Origin: Streptomyces olivochromogenes
GTDB taxonomy: Bacteria; Actinomycetota; Actinomycetes; Streptomycetales; Streptomycetaceae
NCBI RefSeq assembly: GCF_021538895.1
Contig: NZ_JADDRL010000018.1
Location: 1-64,000, forward strand
Length of the DNA stretch: 64,000 nucleotides
Direction: 5' to 3'
Both the position numbers and the translations under genes were made by a program. Under the pieces are notes generated by a model. The model was not told the origin of the DNA. It worked only from the letters and a program-made list of their open reading frames with translations, and did not search any database. Within the stretch, counting starts at the first letter, position 1; each line of letters opens with the position of its first letter. This document shows, in pieces, positions 53,201 to 61,891 of the stretch.

Positions 53201-53665
53201 CAGGGTGGTGACGCGGAGGTCCTCCAGCTGGGCGCTCTTGTAGCCGCCGTCCAGGAAGGCCTGGACGGCGTCGTCACCGGCGTCGAGCGCCGCGGCGGCG
53301 TCCCGGGCCGTGCCCTTGCCGGTGGCGGGCAGCGCCTTGAGGAGGGCGAAGCGGTTGTCCTCGGCGGTGGCGCTCGCCAGACCCTCGGCCAGGAAGCGGT
53401 CGATGTCGGCGGCGGAGCCGGTCAGTGCCTGGGTCGCCGCGCTCTTGACGGACCGTCCGCCGATCTTCCACGCGGTGACGACCTTCGCGCGGGCGGTGTC
53501 CGGGAGTTGAGGAAGCCGCGGCAGGTCCGAGGACCCGGCGGAGGCGGAGGCGGAGCCGACGGCGGCCAGGGCACGGGAGGGAGCTGCGAGCGAGACCGCG
53601 GTCGCCGCGGTGGCGGCGCCGGCGACGGTGAGAACTCGGCGCCGGCTCCAGTACGTGGTGTTCAA
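50213..53665 (-). CDS. ALF-repeat, alanine-rich coiled-coil exported protein
   Basis: 1150 aa from TTG 53665 (GGGGGA upstream; a GTG at 53686 adds seven residues). A Tat-type signal (SRRRVLTVAGAATAATAVSL) is followed by two blocks of ALF-type repeats (about residues 60-240 and 620-770; e.g. AEDNRFALLKAL, REDERAEVFTILAT). Two very long Ala-rich coiled-coil segments come next, then a hydrophobic C-terminus (VAAFSLLIPPPAGEAIAGVAG ... AGLAVGALTGGFALGKI, residues about 1020-1110). The repeats are known only from actinomycetes; function unknown. Confidence 0.85.
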   Translation of the reverse strand: MNTTYWSRRRVLTVAGAATAATAVSLAAPSRALAAVGSASASAGSSDLPRLPQLPDTARAKVVTAWKIGGRSVKSAATQALTGSAADIDRFLAEGLASATAEDNRFALLKALPATGKGTARDAAAALDAGDDAVQAFLDGGYKSAQLEDLRVTTLTIMNSGGTGVKREAQKALDSGTDDALTDFLLNSQITARREDERAEVFTILATASPEVKKYAQRALDDGSPSAIHWFLNTGQYIARARDRETATIEQLVAIVEREGKRAQLTSDRAVAASGKAKEAAAKAKEAALKAAAEADAARDDVAKSGKAARKAAAAAQGAAAASRTAIQASAAAHSAARRASYAASAAAQAAATAGRAASAAYSAALDAAKDASKAKTARLAAEGANKAAAQARTAAKAADAAATASNQAAAAGSAAAGAARDSAAAAQAAATAAAASGAAQSEAAAAKAAAAEADAQAARATSAANTAQSLANTAATAARAARDAANSAATHAENAAKAAKAAADGAVKAAEFAATATKWASESVTAAEAAVKAVQDAEAVEKAARDSEAQKLAEDTEQSLVEAREMARAEAEDREKARRATTQSDALDTATKDLIAKAEKAYAAGDLAQAVSVGRQAAMNLISTTIGTWSRDAADHALAGADEDVLAWVAADRQIAQNQDDRETVLAVAKVSTELVANAAQEALAATDAGAVGTFLTTGIKAAAAEDNRVALLKILNGNPGKAVSASAQAALNDGSPQALHGFFTTYADNIKQDDEVAVFTILNTAGPYTKAAAQVALEGPTWMRRDFVTTVCHRTAQLDYDAATHVAAIRASIARAAKIAQDAQKDAYEASKAAADARKASTEAAKWADKAKASSKQADVYAKQADANAADAEQSAKDAQASADKAKTAAASARTAARQANYSANQAVASAAAAVASAGQAQASANAARASADAAGKDAAAAAKAATEARATAVAKRQQELAEAARKAAEAAKQNKQNGVDPADSSDNDKVDSPEGWGSKKDWHNVAQALNAISAVSGTVAAFSLLIPPPAGEAIAGVAGTISWVTGIGATVITGFTDGADAFYSSVAGLAVGALTGGFALGKIKVPGMSHAIEWGAQGLKSGVVTASRIGHEMVGPAVTYATTAWGAAGDAASDLGDAISDGWDSLF

Positions 53666-53686
53666 GAATCCCCCATGGATCTGCAC

Positions 53687-54121
53687 CCGACGGCGGCACG
53701 CCCTGGTCAGGGACGTGTCATCGGGTGCGTCAGCTGAACATGCGCGGATCGAGGCCGGTGCGAAGCGGGCTGGTCAGGCCCTGAAGCACACGGCGGACGC
53801 TGCCGCACGGATCGGCGGCAGGTGATGACGCGGTGTCGAACTTAAGTTACTCACGTGAAAATTGACCAGCCATCAGTTGCTGGTGATGCCCGTGAGAAAC
53901 GACACATGACCCTTTTGCCCGGATTCACCCGGGCAGGGGTGGACATATCAGTGGCGCGCGACAAGCGCGCCTGTTTGAATGCACCGTCCTCAGTGGCCGT
54001 CTGACCCACGGTCACACGCCGGATGCCCTCCCGGCATCCCTCAGGCGTCTCACGGACTCAACCCGCCCTGTTTCTCAAGGGAATTCAGGGAATTCAGGGA
54101 ACTCTCTCAGGGGGAACATCC
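53687..54121. other. Divergent promoter region
   Basis: About 435 bp between the ALF gene and the secreted protein gene. It holds CATCAG-TTG-CTGGTGATG (near 53870), a GCCCGG-N6-CCGGGC hairpin (about 53917) and AGGGAATTC repeated with a 10-bp period just before the ribosome site (54078-54103). No gene seen. Confidence 0.55.
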
Positions 54122-54664
54122 ATGAATCTCGCACGGAGAATCATCGCCACAGGTGCGGTCGCCGCGGCCTGCGCGGGCGCGTTCGCCCTCGCGTCCGTCT
54201 CCTCGGCCTCCTCCGGCACCGGCCACCACCAGGCCGCGGCCCGCCACGCCTCCGCCGACCGCGCGACCACGGTCGTCGACGGCGCACCCGGTTACGCGGT
54301 CGAGGACTACAACTACCCCGGCGCGGACGCCATCAAGGCGCAGAAGGGCATCGTGCTCAAGCGCGGCGACGGCCACATCACGCTCGTCGACTGCGCCTCC
54401 GGCACCGGCCTGATGGAGGTGTACTCCCGCAAGAGCGAGAAGAGCTGCTTCCGCGCCACGGGCCCCTCCGGCTACCTCAGCCTCGAAATCCCCTCCGTCT
54501 ACGGCGTCAAGGGCGAGGCGGACCACGAGGCGGACGTGAAGCTCACCACCGACGGCGCGACCCAGAGCATCGACGTCGGCAAGGGCGAATGGAAGGCGGC
54601 CGGTGAGGCCGCCGACCCGGACGGACGTGCCTTCGTCCTGGTCGAGATCCGCACCAGCAAGTAG
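54122..54664 (+). CDS. Secreted protein of unknown function
   Basis: 180 aa. Sec signal (RRIIATGAVAAACAGAFALAS, cleavage near ASVSSASS), a disordered His/Ala linker, then a beta-rich domain with two cysteines (LVDCASG and KSCFRATG) that can pair. GGGGG is upstream of the ATG. 30 bp before the FG-GAP gene in the same direction, so co-expression is likely. No family recognised. Confidence 0.8.
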   Translation: MNLARRIIATGAVAAACAGAFALASVSSASSGTGHHQAAARHASADRATTVVDGAPGYAVEDYNYPGADAIKAQKGIVLKRGDGHITLVDCASGTGLMEVYSRKSEKSCFRATGPSGYLSLEIPSVYGVKGEADHEADVKLTTDGATQSIDVGKGEWKAAGEAADPDGRAFVLVEIRTSK

Positions 54665-54694
54665 CCGACACACGGGGAAGACGACCACACCACC

Positions 54695-56878
54695 ATGACC
54701 ACAACCCGCAGGCGCGGCACCGCGCTCGCAGCCCTCGTGACCGCCGCCGTCATCGGCGCTCCCGCCCTCGGCGCGCATGCCGTGACCGGCAAGCCCGAGA
54801 CCGACACCGCCCACGCCTTCACCGCCCGCCTCGACATCGGCGCCGGCACCAAGGCGTGTTCCGCGACCCTGATCGCCCCCCAGTGGCTGGCCACCGCCGC
54901 CTCCTGCTTCGCGGACAACCCCGCCGCCTCGGTCAAGATCCCGGCCGGGGCACCGAAGCTGAAGACGACGGCCACCATCGGCCGCACCGACCTGACCACC
55001 ACCGCCGGCGTCGTCCGCGACGTGGTGCAGCTCGTCCCCCGGGACGACCGCGACCTGGTCCTGGCCCGGCTCTCCGCGCCCGTCGCCGACATCGGCCTGC
55101 CCGGCATCGCCACCGCGGCGCCCGCCAAGGACGCGGCCGTGTCGGTCACCGGCTACGGCCGCACCAAGGACGAGTGGGCGCCGCTGAAGCTCCACGGCGA
55201 GACGTTCCAGGTCGACCAGGTCAACAGCACCGACTTCGCCGTCCACGGCACCTCCGGCGCGGCCATCTGCGCCGGCGACTCGGGCGCGCCCGTGTTCACC
55301 TCCGCCGGCCTGCTCGGCATCGCCTCCCGCTCCGACCAGGGCGGCTGCCTCGGCACCGACCCGGCGCAGACCTCCACCAACGGTGTCGTCACCCGTACCG
55401 ACGACATCGCCGCCTGGGTCAAGTCCACCGTCGAGTCGGCCCCGTTCGCTGACTTCAACGGCGACGGCGTCGAGGACATCGCCGTGGGCGACCCCAAGGC
55501 CACCGTCGGCCAGTACACCGAGGCCGGTGCCGTCCACGTCGTCTACGGCGGCGGCAAGGGCACCGCCCAGCTCGACCAGAGCCTGGACTCCGTGCCCGGC
55601 GACGCGGAGACGGGCGACCGCTTCGGCTACGCCCTGGCCACCGTCGACTACAACAAGGACGGCTACACCGACCTCGCCGTCTCCAGCCCGTACGACGACG
55701 CCGGCTCCATCGCGGACGTCGGCATGGTCTCCGTCATCTACGGCTCCCCGGCCGGCCTGGGCAAGGGGCGCGCACCCGACAACTACGCGCAGGGCGAGGG
55801 CACCGGCGCCCTGAAGGACGCCGGGAAGGAGAAGGGCGACCTGCTCGGCTATGCCCTCGCCGCCGGGATCACCCGCGACAACGAGCCGTACCTCGTGATC
55901 GGCGACCCGGGCGAGGACGTCGGCTCCGTCACCGACGCGGGCTCGGTGGTGTACGTGCACGGCAACACCAACCTCTTCCTCTCCCAGGGCGCAGGCCTGC
56001 CCGGCTCCCCCGAGGCCGGGGACAAGGTGGGCACCGCGGTGGCGGCGGACAAGACCAACATCGTCGTCGGCATGCCGGGCGCGAACATCGGCGGCAAGCC
56101 CGGCGCGGGCTCCGTCGCCGTCCTGACCCACAACCTGGGCCCGAACTTCAAGCCGGTCGTGCGCGCGCACCTGGACCAGGACAGCGACAAGATCACCGGC
56201 GGCGCGGAGAAGGGAGACGCATTCGGCCAGTCCGTCGCGATCATCCCGAAGGGCACGAACAACGACTCGGTCATCGCCGTGGGCGTGCCGGGTGAGTCGA
56301 TCGTCGCGGCCAACGGCACGACGAACGTGGCCAACGCGGGCGCCGTCTACACCTTCGACTTCCCGGCCAGGAGCGACTGGTCGCAGCTGAAGGTCATCCA
56401 CCAGGACCAGCCGAACGTGGACGGCTCCATCGAGACCGGGGACCGCTTCGGCGAGACGGTCGCCGCCATCAACCTCGCCCCCGAAAAGGCCTCGCCGTCC
56501 TGGGCCGACATGCAGCTCGCGGTCGGCGTTCCGGGCGAGTCCCAGGGCACCGCGGCCGGCGCGGGCGCCGTGCAGACCTTCTCCCTGCTGACCGCCCCCG
56601 GCGACCACAGCAACGTCCTGCGCGCCGGCTACAACAAGGTGCCGGGCACACCGGGCGCGAACCAGCACATGGGCCAGGTGATCGCCCTGTCGCCGACGCA
56701 CGTCTACATCGGCATGCCGAACGGGCCGCAGGCCGGCGGCGCGGTCTACGAGGTGCCGTGGAACAACCTCGCCTCGTACACCACGAACGCCGACACGGAC
56801 GGGGACGTCACGGTGCTCCGGCCGGGCACGGGCGGCATCCCGTCCGGCGGCAAGGCCTTCGGATCGGCCGTCCGGTGA
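54695..56878 (+). CDS. Secreted trypsin-fold/FG-GAP repeat protein lacking the catalytic His
   Basis: 727 aa. Signal peptide (ALAALVTAAVIGAPALGAHA), S1 trypsin-like domain to about residue 245, then seven or so FG-GAP integrin-type repeats (FADFNGDGVEDIAVGDP, YNKDGYTDLAVSSPYDDAG) forming a beta-propeller. The serine motif CAGDSGAPVF and the Asp region DRDLVLARL are present, but the histidine motif reads LATAASCF instead of LTAAHCF. His is replaced by Ser, so proteolysis is doubtful and a binding role is likely. Confidence 0.9.
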   Translation: MTTTRRRGTALAALVTAAVIGAPALGAHAVTGKPETDTAHAFTARLDIGAGTKACSATLIAPQWLATAASCFADNPAASVKIPAGAPKLKTTATIGRTDLTTTAGVVRDVVQLVPRDDRDLVLARLSAPVADIGLPGIATAAPAKDAAVSVTGYGRTKDEWAPLKLHGETFQVDQVNSTDFAVHGTSGAAICAGDSGAPVFTSAGLLGIASRSDQGGCLGTDPAQTSTNGVVTRTDDIAAWVKSTVESAPFADFNGDGVEDIAVGDPKATVGQYTEAGAVHVVYGGGKGTAQLDQSLDSVPGDAETGDRFGYALATVDYNKDGYTDLAVSSPYDDAGSIADVGMVSVIYGSPAGLGKGRAPDNYAQGEGTGALKDAGKEKGDLLGYALAAGITRDNEPYLVIGDPGEDVGSVTDAGSVVYVHGNTNLFLSQGAGLPGSPEAGDKVGTAVAADKTNIVVGMPGANIGGKPGAGSVAVLTHNLGPNFKPVVRAHLDQDSDKITGGAEKGDAFGQSVAIIPKGTNNDSVIAVGVPGESIVAANGTTNVANAGAVYTFDFPARSDWSQLKVIHQDQPNVDGSIETGDRFGETVAAINLAPEKASPSWADMQLAVGVPGESQGTAAGAGAVQTFSLLTAPGDHSNVLRAGYNKVPGTPGANQHMGQVIALSPTHVYIGMPNGPQAGGAVYEVPWNNLASYTTNADTDGDVTVLRPGTGGIPSGGKAFGSAVR

Positions 56879-56911
56879 CCTGCTGACCCGCACGACGACG
56901 GGTCGTACGAA

Positions 56912-56946
56912 CTCCCCGCTCACGTGCGTGCCGCGTGAGCGGGGAG
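56912..56946. terminator. Terminator after the FG-GAP gene
   Basis: CTCCCCGCTCACG, 9-nt loop, CGTGAGCGGGGAG: 13 perfect pairs, 34 bp after the stop codon. Confidence 0.8.
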
Positions 56947-57088
56947 GTCCCGCCGAGCAGAGAAGGCGTGGGTCCTCCAGTCGAAGATCCACGCCGTGCG
57001 CGTGCCACCGGTCTCGTCGCGGCGAGTTGTCTTGATCACACAGTGGGCCGTTGCTAAGCCTTGGGCACTCGACTCCAGGGAGCACGTT

Positions 57089-58480
57089 GTGCATCAAGAG
57101 CCCCCGCTTCCCTTTCCCCCACGTTCACGAGTCCGGGCATTCATCTGCGGCGTCGCGGCCGTCGCCCTCGTGACACTCACCGCCGCGGCAAGTCCCCCCG
57201 ACCCGGCCCCCCGGACCGCCGCGGACCCGGCAGCCGTGGTCCGCGAGTGGAACGCCATCGCCACCGACACGATCAAGACCAGCCTCGGCCCACGCCCCTC
57301 CGGGCAGGCAGCGATCTGGGAGGGATTCGTCTCCGTCGCCGTCTACAACGCCGTGGTGGGGATCGAGGGCGGCTACGCCCTGTACAAGTGGAACGAGCAC
57401 GGTCCGGCCACGGCATCCTCCGCGGCGGCCGCCGCCACCGCGGCCCATGACGTGCTGGTCGCCTACTTCCCCGCCTTCCAGCAGCAGCTGGACACCGCCT
57501 ACGCCGACTCGCTCGCCGCCCTCCCGGCCGGTCAGGCCACGGACCAAGGCGTGGACTACGGAAGGCGCGCCGCCGCCCGCATCATCGAACTCAGGGAAGG
57601 GGACGGCCGGTTCGCGAACCTTCCGTTCACCGCTTCCCCGGCACCGGGAGTCTGGCGGCCCACCCCGCCCGCGTTCCAGCCCTTCATCGACACCTGGCTC
57701 GCCACGCTCCGCCCCCTCCTGCTCGCCTCCCCGCAGCAGTTCCGCCCCGGCGGGCCACGCGCCCTCTCCTCGGCCGCTTACGCCAAGGATTTCCTGGAAC
57801 TGAAGTCCATGGGCGCGAAGACCGGCTCGGGCAGGAGCCCGCAGCAGACCGAGACCGCCCTCTTCTTCAGCGGCAACCTGGTCGCACAGGTCCAGGCAGC
57901 CGTACGGGACCACGCCGCCCGCCACCAGCTCGGCGTCGCCGAGACGGCCCGGCTGTTCGCCGCGGTGAACGCGTCGGCGACCGACGCCGTCGTCACCGCG
58001 TGGGACGCCAAGTTCCACTACGGCTCCTGGCGGCCGATCACCGCCATCCGCCTCGCCGACACCGACGGCAACCCCGCGACGACGGCGGACCCGGCCTGGG
58101 AGCCGCTGCTCGTCACCCCACCGCACCCCGACTACATCGCCGGTCACACGACCGTCGCCGCCGCTGTGGCACGTGCCCTGACCGACGCCCTCGGCACCTC
58201 GCACATCGATCTCAACGTCCCCTCCGAGGTCACCGGCACCACGCGGTTCTACGATTCCGCCGACGCCCTCAACCGGGACATGGTCGACGCCCGAGTGTGG
58301 GGCGGCGTCCACTCCCGCACGGCGGACGTGGACGGCTGCCGGGCCGGCGCCCGCGTGGCCGCCTGGGCGCTGGACCACTACTTCCAGCCGGTCGGCGACG
58401 ACAACACCCAGCGGTCCCCGTCGGCACGAACGGCCCAGGACGGGCGCGTCGAGCCGTTGTGCGACGAAGACACCGACTGA
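57089..58480 (+). CDS. Vanadium-dependent haloperoxidase/PAP2-superfamily protein, secreted
   Basis: 463 aa from GTG 57089 (AGGGAG upstream). Signal-like helix VRAFICGVAAVALVTLTAAA. The all-helical PAP2/VHPO core carries the three vanadate/phosphate-binding blocks: KFHYGSWRPITAIR, PHPDYIAGHTTVA (Ser of PSGH replaced by Ala) and ARVWGGVHSRTADVDG. Members are either haloperoxidases or acid phosphatases; secretion and sequence fit the VCPO-like bacterial group, activity unproven. Confidence 0.85.
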   Translation: MHQEPPLPFPPRSRVRAFICGVAAVALVTLTAAASPPDPAPRTAADPAAVVREWNAIATDTIKTSLGPRPSGQAAIWEGFVSVAVYNAVVGIEGGYALYKWNEHGPATASSAAAAATAAHDVLVAYFPAFQQQLDTAYADSLAALPAGQATDQGVDYGRRAAARIIELREGDGRFANLPFTASPAPGVWRPTPPAFQPFIDTWLATLRPLLLASPQQFRPGGPRALSSAAYAKDFLELKSMGAKTGSGRSPQQTETALFFSGNLVAQVQAAVRDHAARHQLGVAETARLFAAVNASATDAVVTAWDAKFHYGSWRPITAIRLADTDGNPATTADPAWEPLLVTPPHPDYIAGHTTVAAAVARALTDALGTSHIDLNVPSEVTGTTRFYDSADALNRDMVDARVWGGVHSRTADVDGCRAGARVAAWALDHYFQPVGDDNTQRSPSARTAQDGRVEPLCDEDTD

Positions 58481-58530
58481 ACCACGGAGCCGATGAACGG
58501 GACGTCGATACGAGTGGCGTCCCCGAAGAC

Positions 58531-58572
58531 CCGCGACGGCCCCGGACCGATCTCGGTCCGGGGCCGTCGCGG
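58531..58572. terminator. Bidirectional terminator between convergent genes
   Basis: 18 perfect base pairs (58531-58548 with 58555-58572) around a 6-nt loop, midway between the haloperoxidase-like gene and the multicopper oxidase gene. Shares the GGCCCCGGACCGATC core with the tRNA-Arg terminator. Confidence 0.92.
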
Positions 58573-58586
58573 CGGGCGGGAGTCCC

Positions 58587-60539
58587 TCAGCTGTGCATGG
58601 TCTTGGAGCCGTGCTCCTTCGCCGGGTGCTCCTTCGTCGGGTGCTCCTGCTCCGAATGCCGGACGATCGTCCAGGGGCGCATCAGGTCGTCGTCCTCGTG
58701 TTCGAGGAGGTGGCAGTGATGGATGTACGTCGCCGGGAGCGTGGCGCCGCTGCCCGGGATCGACGCGATCTCATCCGTCGGCGGGATGAATTCCTGGATG
58801 ATGATTCTGGTCACCATCTGCGCAGGGGCCTTGACCGTGTCCTTGTAGGACAGCGCCTCGTCCGGGTCCGGTGGAATCGGTGGGCCGGTGAAGTAGTTGG
58901 CCAGCACCGGGTAGTCCTCCGGTTTGCGGCCACCGTAGATCCACTTTTCGTAGTCCTCCTGATAGCGGGCCGCGTCGATCGGCTGCCTGTTCAGGACCTG
59001 GAAGTTGACGAGGTGGACGTGCATCGGGTGGGCGTCGTGGTTGGGGTTGATGTACTCCCAGATCTCGGTCGAGCCCTCCTTGATGAAGTCCTGGGACGGT
59101 GCCATGTACGGCACCGCGTTCAACGTCATCGTCCTGAAGAGCTTGTGCTGGTACACGACCCATTCCCGCCGACGGGTGTGCGGTTTCGGCTTGATGGGCG
59201 GGACCGACTGCAGCTTGAGTTTCTCGGGCGGCGTCGTCCTGTCCCCACCACCGGACAGTGGTTTGATGACCCGGAATCTCATGATGTCCGCGATTTCCGG
59301 GCCGCAGCCGGGGATGCCGGGGAAGTGGACCTGCGTTCCCGGGTAGTTCGTCAAGGTGACTTCACTGCCCTTCACCTTGCTGAAGTCGACGATCAGGTCG
59401 TACCGCTCGGCCGGACTGATCAGGAAGTCCAGCATCTGTAGCGGAGCACGGAAGCCGCCGTCCGTGCCGATCAGCCAGAACGGCAGTTGCGGCTGAAGCA
59501 GTACCTTTCTGGGAACGTCGAACCTCAGCCGCCAGAAACGCTCGTTCGAAGCGTTGAGAACGCGCAGTCGGTAGCGTCGCGGCTCGACGTCCAGGTAGGG
59601 GTACGCCTTCCCGTTGACGACCGGGGTGTCCTCACCTTCCCGGTCGACCATGGTGTAGGCGAGCTTGCCGTCCGCCTTGAAGGTCCGGTCCTGCAGGATG
59701 AGGGGGACCTCGAATTCGCCTCGCGGCAGCCCGAGCCGCTCGTCGGCGGGGTCACGAATGAAGTAGAGACCGGCAAGGCCCGCATAGACGTTGAGAGCGC
59801 TCATCCCCATGGCGTGATCGTGATACCAGAGCATGCACGAATGGTCGTGGTTGGTGTAGCCGTAGATCGCCTCGTTGGGCTTCACACGGCCCGGGTCCAA
59901 GGTGGTGTAGCCCTCGGCATGGAAGCCCTTCGGGCTGAACGCCTGCAGCGGCAGGCCGTCGGACTGTGGTGCCGTGTAACCGCCGTGCTGGTGTACGACG
60001 TTCCACACGTCGATGTTCTCGGGAAAGGGCTGGACGGGCTTGTAGGGAGGCGGAGGGTCCGGAAAGACCAGGGCGTTCCCGTTACGAATCGCCAGGATCA
60101 CGTCCTGGAACATGTGGGTGGTCGGCAGCTCGTTGCGGTACTTGACGACCGTCGGGTGGTCCCTGGTCGTGTTGAGGGTCGGCCCGAGATAGCCCATGCC
60201 GATCGGCTTGTGAGGATCGTTCGGGTTCGCGGCCCAGTAACCCCACACCGGTGACGGCCCGAGATCCCGGTGGAACTGCCACGTGCCCTGACGCATCGTG
60301 AACTCGTAGTAGTCGGCGCCCGGATATTCAGAAGGATCCGGGATGGCTGCCGGCGGCCTGGGCAGTGGATCGACGAACCTCTCCAGCGGAGGGGTGTTCG
60401 GCGTCCCCGCGGGGTCCTCGCACCCTGCCGGCGGGTGGTGCGCCGTCGCCGCGTACGCCCGCGTTCCCGGACCGCCCTGCGGAAGCATGGCCGCGGCGCC
60501 CGCGGCACCGGCCCCGAGGAATTTCCTTCGCTCGATCAT
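58587..60539 (-). CDS. Multicopper oxidase, phenoxazinone synthase/CotA-like
   Basis: 650 aa with a Tat signal (MIERRKFLGAGAAGAAAM). Copper ligands: VVHQHGG and CMLWYHDHAM in the N-domain, AHPMHVHLVNF and YIHHCHLLEHEDDDLM in the C-domain, giving full T1 and T2/T3 sites with Met as axial ligand. Length and C-terminal motif fit the phenoxazinone synthase/bilirubin oxidase group, which oxidises phenolics with O2. The His/Glu/Lys-rich tail (EQEHPTKEHPAKEHGSK) may bind copper. Confidence 0.93.
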   Translation of the reverse strand: MIERRKFLGAGAAGAAAMLPQGGPGTRAYAATAHHPPAGCEDPAGTPNTPPLERFVDPLPRPPAAIPDPSEYPGADYYEFTMRQGTWQFHRDLGPSPVWGYWAANPNDPHKPIGMGYLGPTLNTTRDHPTVVKYRNELPTTHMFQDVILAIRNGNALVFPDPPPPYKPVQPFPENIDVWNVVHQHGGYTAPQSDGLPLQAFSPKGFHAEGYTTLDPGRVKPNEAIYGYTNHDHSCMLWYHDHAMGMSALNVYAGLAGLYFIRDPADERLGLPRGEFEVPLILQDRTFKADGKLAYTMVDREGEDTPVVNGKAYPYLDVEPRRYRLRVLNASNERFWRLRFDVPRKVLLQPQLPFWLIGTDGGFRAPLQMLDFLISPAERYDLIVDFSKVKGSEVTLTNYPGTQVHFPGIPGCGPEIADIMRFRVIKPLSGGGDRTTPPEKLKLQSVPPIKPKPHTRRREWVVYQHKLFRTMTLNAVPYMAPSQDFIKEGSTEIWEYINPNHDAHPMHVHLVNFQVLNRQPIDAARYQEDYEKWIYGGRKPEDYPVLANYFTGPPIPPDPDEALSYKDTVKAPAQMVTRIIIQEFIPPTDEIASIPGSGATLPATYIHHCHLLEHEDDDLMRPWTIVRHSEQEHPTKEHPAKEHGSKTMHS

Positions 60540-60673
60540 CGTCTCCAGCCTCCCGTTGCCTCACGTGACGTGAAAGGGATACAGGGCTGGTTCAGAACGC
60601 TGCCGCAGCACGCCGGTCCGGTCCGGGAAAGCCACTCATTGAGGCGATCTCAACAGCAATTCGACGGGCACCG

Positions 60674-60714
60674 GAATTGGAACCCCATTATTCAGAATTG
60701 AAACCCGATTATTG
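60674..60714. repeat. Direct repeat upstream of the multicopper oxidase
   Basis: Two AT-rich 20-bp copies (60674-60693 and 60695-60714, GAATTGGAACCC.ATTATT pattern) with a 21-bp period and three differences, about 135-175 bp before the oxidase start. In phase on one DNA face, so a candidate activator/repressor site. Confidence 0.55.
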
Positions 60715-60731
60715 CCGCCCCGGGCCGCCGA

Positions 60732-61514
60732 CTAGCGGACGTCGACGAAGTCGCCCGTGGCCTTTACGGCGTTGGTCGTCATGGTGGGCCTGAACTCGTA
60801 CCGCCAGTAACGGTCGGCGGTCGCGGTGACCTTGGCGGTGGCGACGCCGTGGGTGTCGGTGAGGGTGTAGCCCATGGACTCGTAGTAGCTGACGCCCGGC
60901 GTGCGGAACTCCAGGTAGGCGCGCTGGTTCGTGTAACCGCGGTAGTCGTGGGTGTCCCAGTTGGCGCGGGTGAGCTTGCCCGTGACGGTGAGCGTCCTGC
61001 CCTTGGCGACCGGCTCGGGAGAGGCGTTGGCGGTCAGCTTGGCGTTGCGCTTCATGAAGAAGGAGGTGTAGCCGTCCGTCTGCACGTAGTCCCCGTCGTT
61101 GGCCTTGACGTCGATCGCGACCTTCCAGATGCCGGCCAGCGCGTTCCTCAGGTCACGGCGGGGGTCGATCGTGTAGTGCTTGGTGCAGACCGTGGTGGTC
61201 CCGTTGGCGGTGCACACCGGCGCGGCCTCGCTGGGCTTGAGCACCGCGTCGGCCTTGCTGAGGCTGCTCCCGTGGTAGAGCGTGAAGTCCGCGACCTTGA
61301 CGCCCGAGTCGTCACCGGCCATCAGCTGGACGGTGATCTTCCTTGAGTCGGTGGTGCCCAGCACGACGTCGTTTCCCGCGCCGCCCCCGCCGGTGATCCG
61401 GAAGGTGCCGACATCGATGTTGCCCACCACTTCGGTCGCCTGCGCGCCCGGCGCGAGCAGTGCGGCTACGGCAAGGGAACCGAGCAGGGCGGAGCCGATC
61501 GTCAATGTGCGCAT
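60732..61514 (-). CDS. Secreted beta-rich protein of unknown function
   Basis: 260 aa from ATG 61514. Sec signal (MRTLTIGSALLGSLAVAALL, cleavage after AQA). Then two immunoglobulin-like beta domains: the first has VKVADFTLYHG and a Cys pair (PVCTANGTTTVCTKHY), the second PEPVAKGRTLTVTGKLTRANW and GVATAKVTATADRYWRYEF. The second resembles calcium-dependent/Big-type surface repeats. Function unknown. Confidence 0.8.
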   Translation of the reverse strand: MRTLTIGSALLGSLAVAALLAPGAQATEVVGNIDVGTFRITGGGGAGNDVVLGTTDSRKITVQLMAGDDSGVKVADFTLYHGSSLSKADAVLKPSEAAPVCTANGTTTVCTKHYTIDPRRDLRNALAGIWKVAIDVKANDGDYVQTDGYTSFFMKRNAKLTANASPEPVAKGRTLTVTGKLTRANWDTHDYRGYTNQRAYLEFRTPGVSYYESMGYTLTDTHGVATAKVTATADRYWRYEFRPTMTTNAVKATGDFVDVR

Positions 61515-61891
61515 GGAGCCCCCCAGGGCGTTTCGGACCCGCCCCCCGACGGGCCGCCGATGAATGGACGCAGTGTACGCACCGGTGATCACAGGGGAAT
61601 GGGGGCCTCCATATTCGTGAGTGCGTGAAGCAGGACAAGCGTTGTAAAGTGATCATGACGTCCGAGGTCCTGACCAGGCCGGCGGAACGTGCGTCATCGC
61701 GGAACGCGGTGACAGCTCACGGGGGAGTAATTATTGTGCCGATTTCCCGGCATTTCTTGCGCATCGTCATGCATGAGCACAGCGGCAAGCGTCGGATCCC
61801 TCTTCGGAAATTCTGACCAGAGGTCACTCAGCGGCGCCCCGGAATTCTCCGCGGGCGCTCTTGGGATACCTGTCCGAGAAAGGGCAAGGGA
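61515..61891. other. Divergent intergenic region, no gene seen
   Basis: 377 bp containing the promoters of the secreted protein (left) and VanZ gene (right). A 63-codon + frame at 61625 has poor codon bias and was not accepted. GAGAAAGGGCAAGGGA forms the VanZ ribosome site. Confidence 0.5.

Noticed and set aside
54107..57097. 996-codon minus-strand frame opposite the FG-GAP gene
   Set aside because: Antisense openness in GC-rich DNA; the + strand has signal peptide, serine motif and FG-GAP repeats.
61625..61816. 63-codon + frame upstream of the VanZ gene
   Set aside because: Poor codon bias, no ribosome site and no family; left as intergenic.
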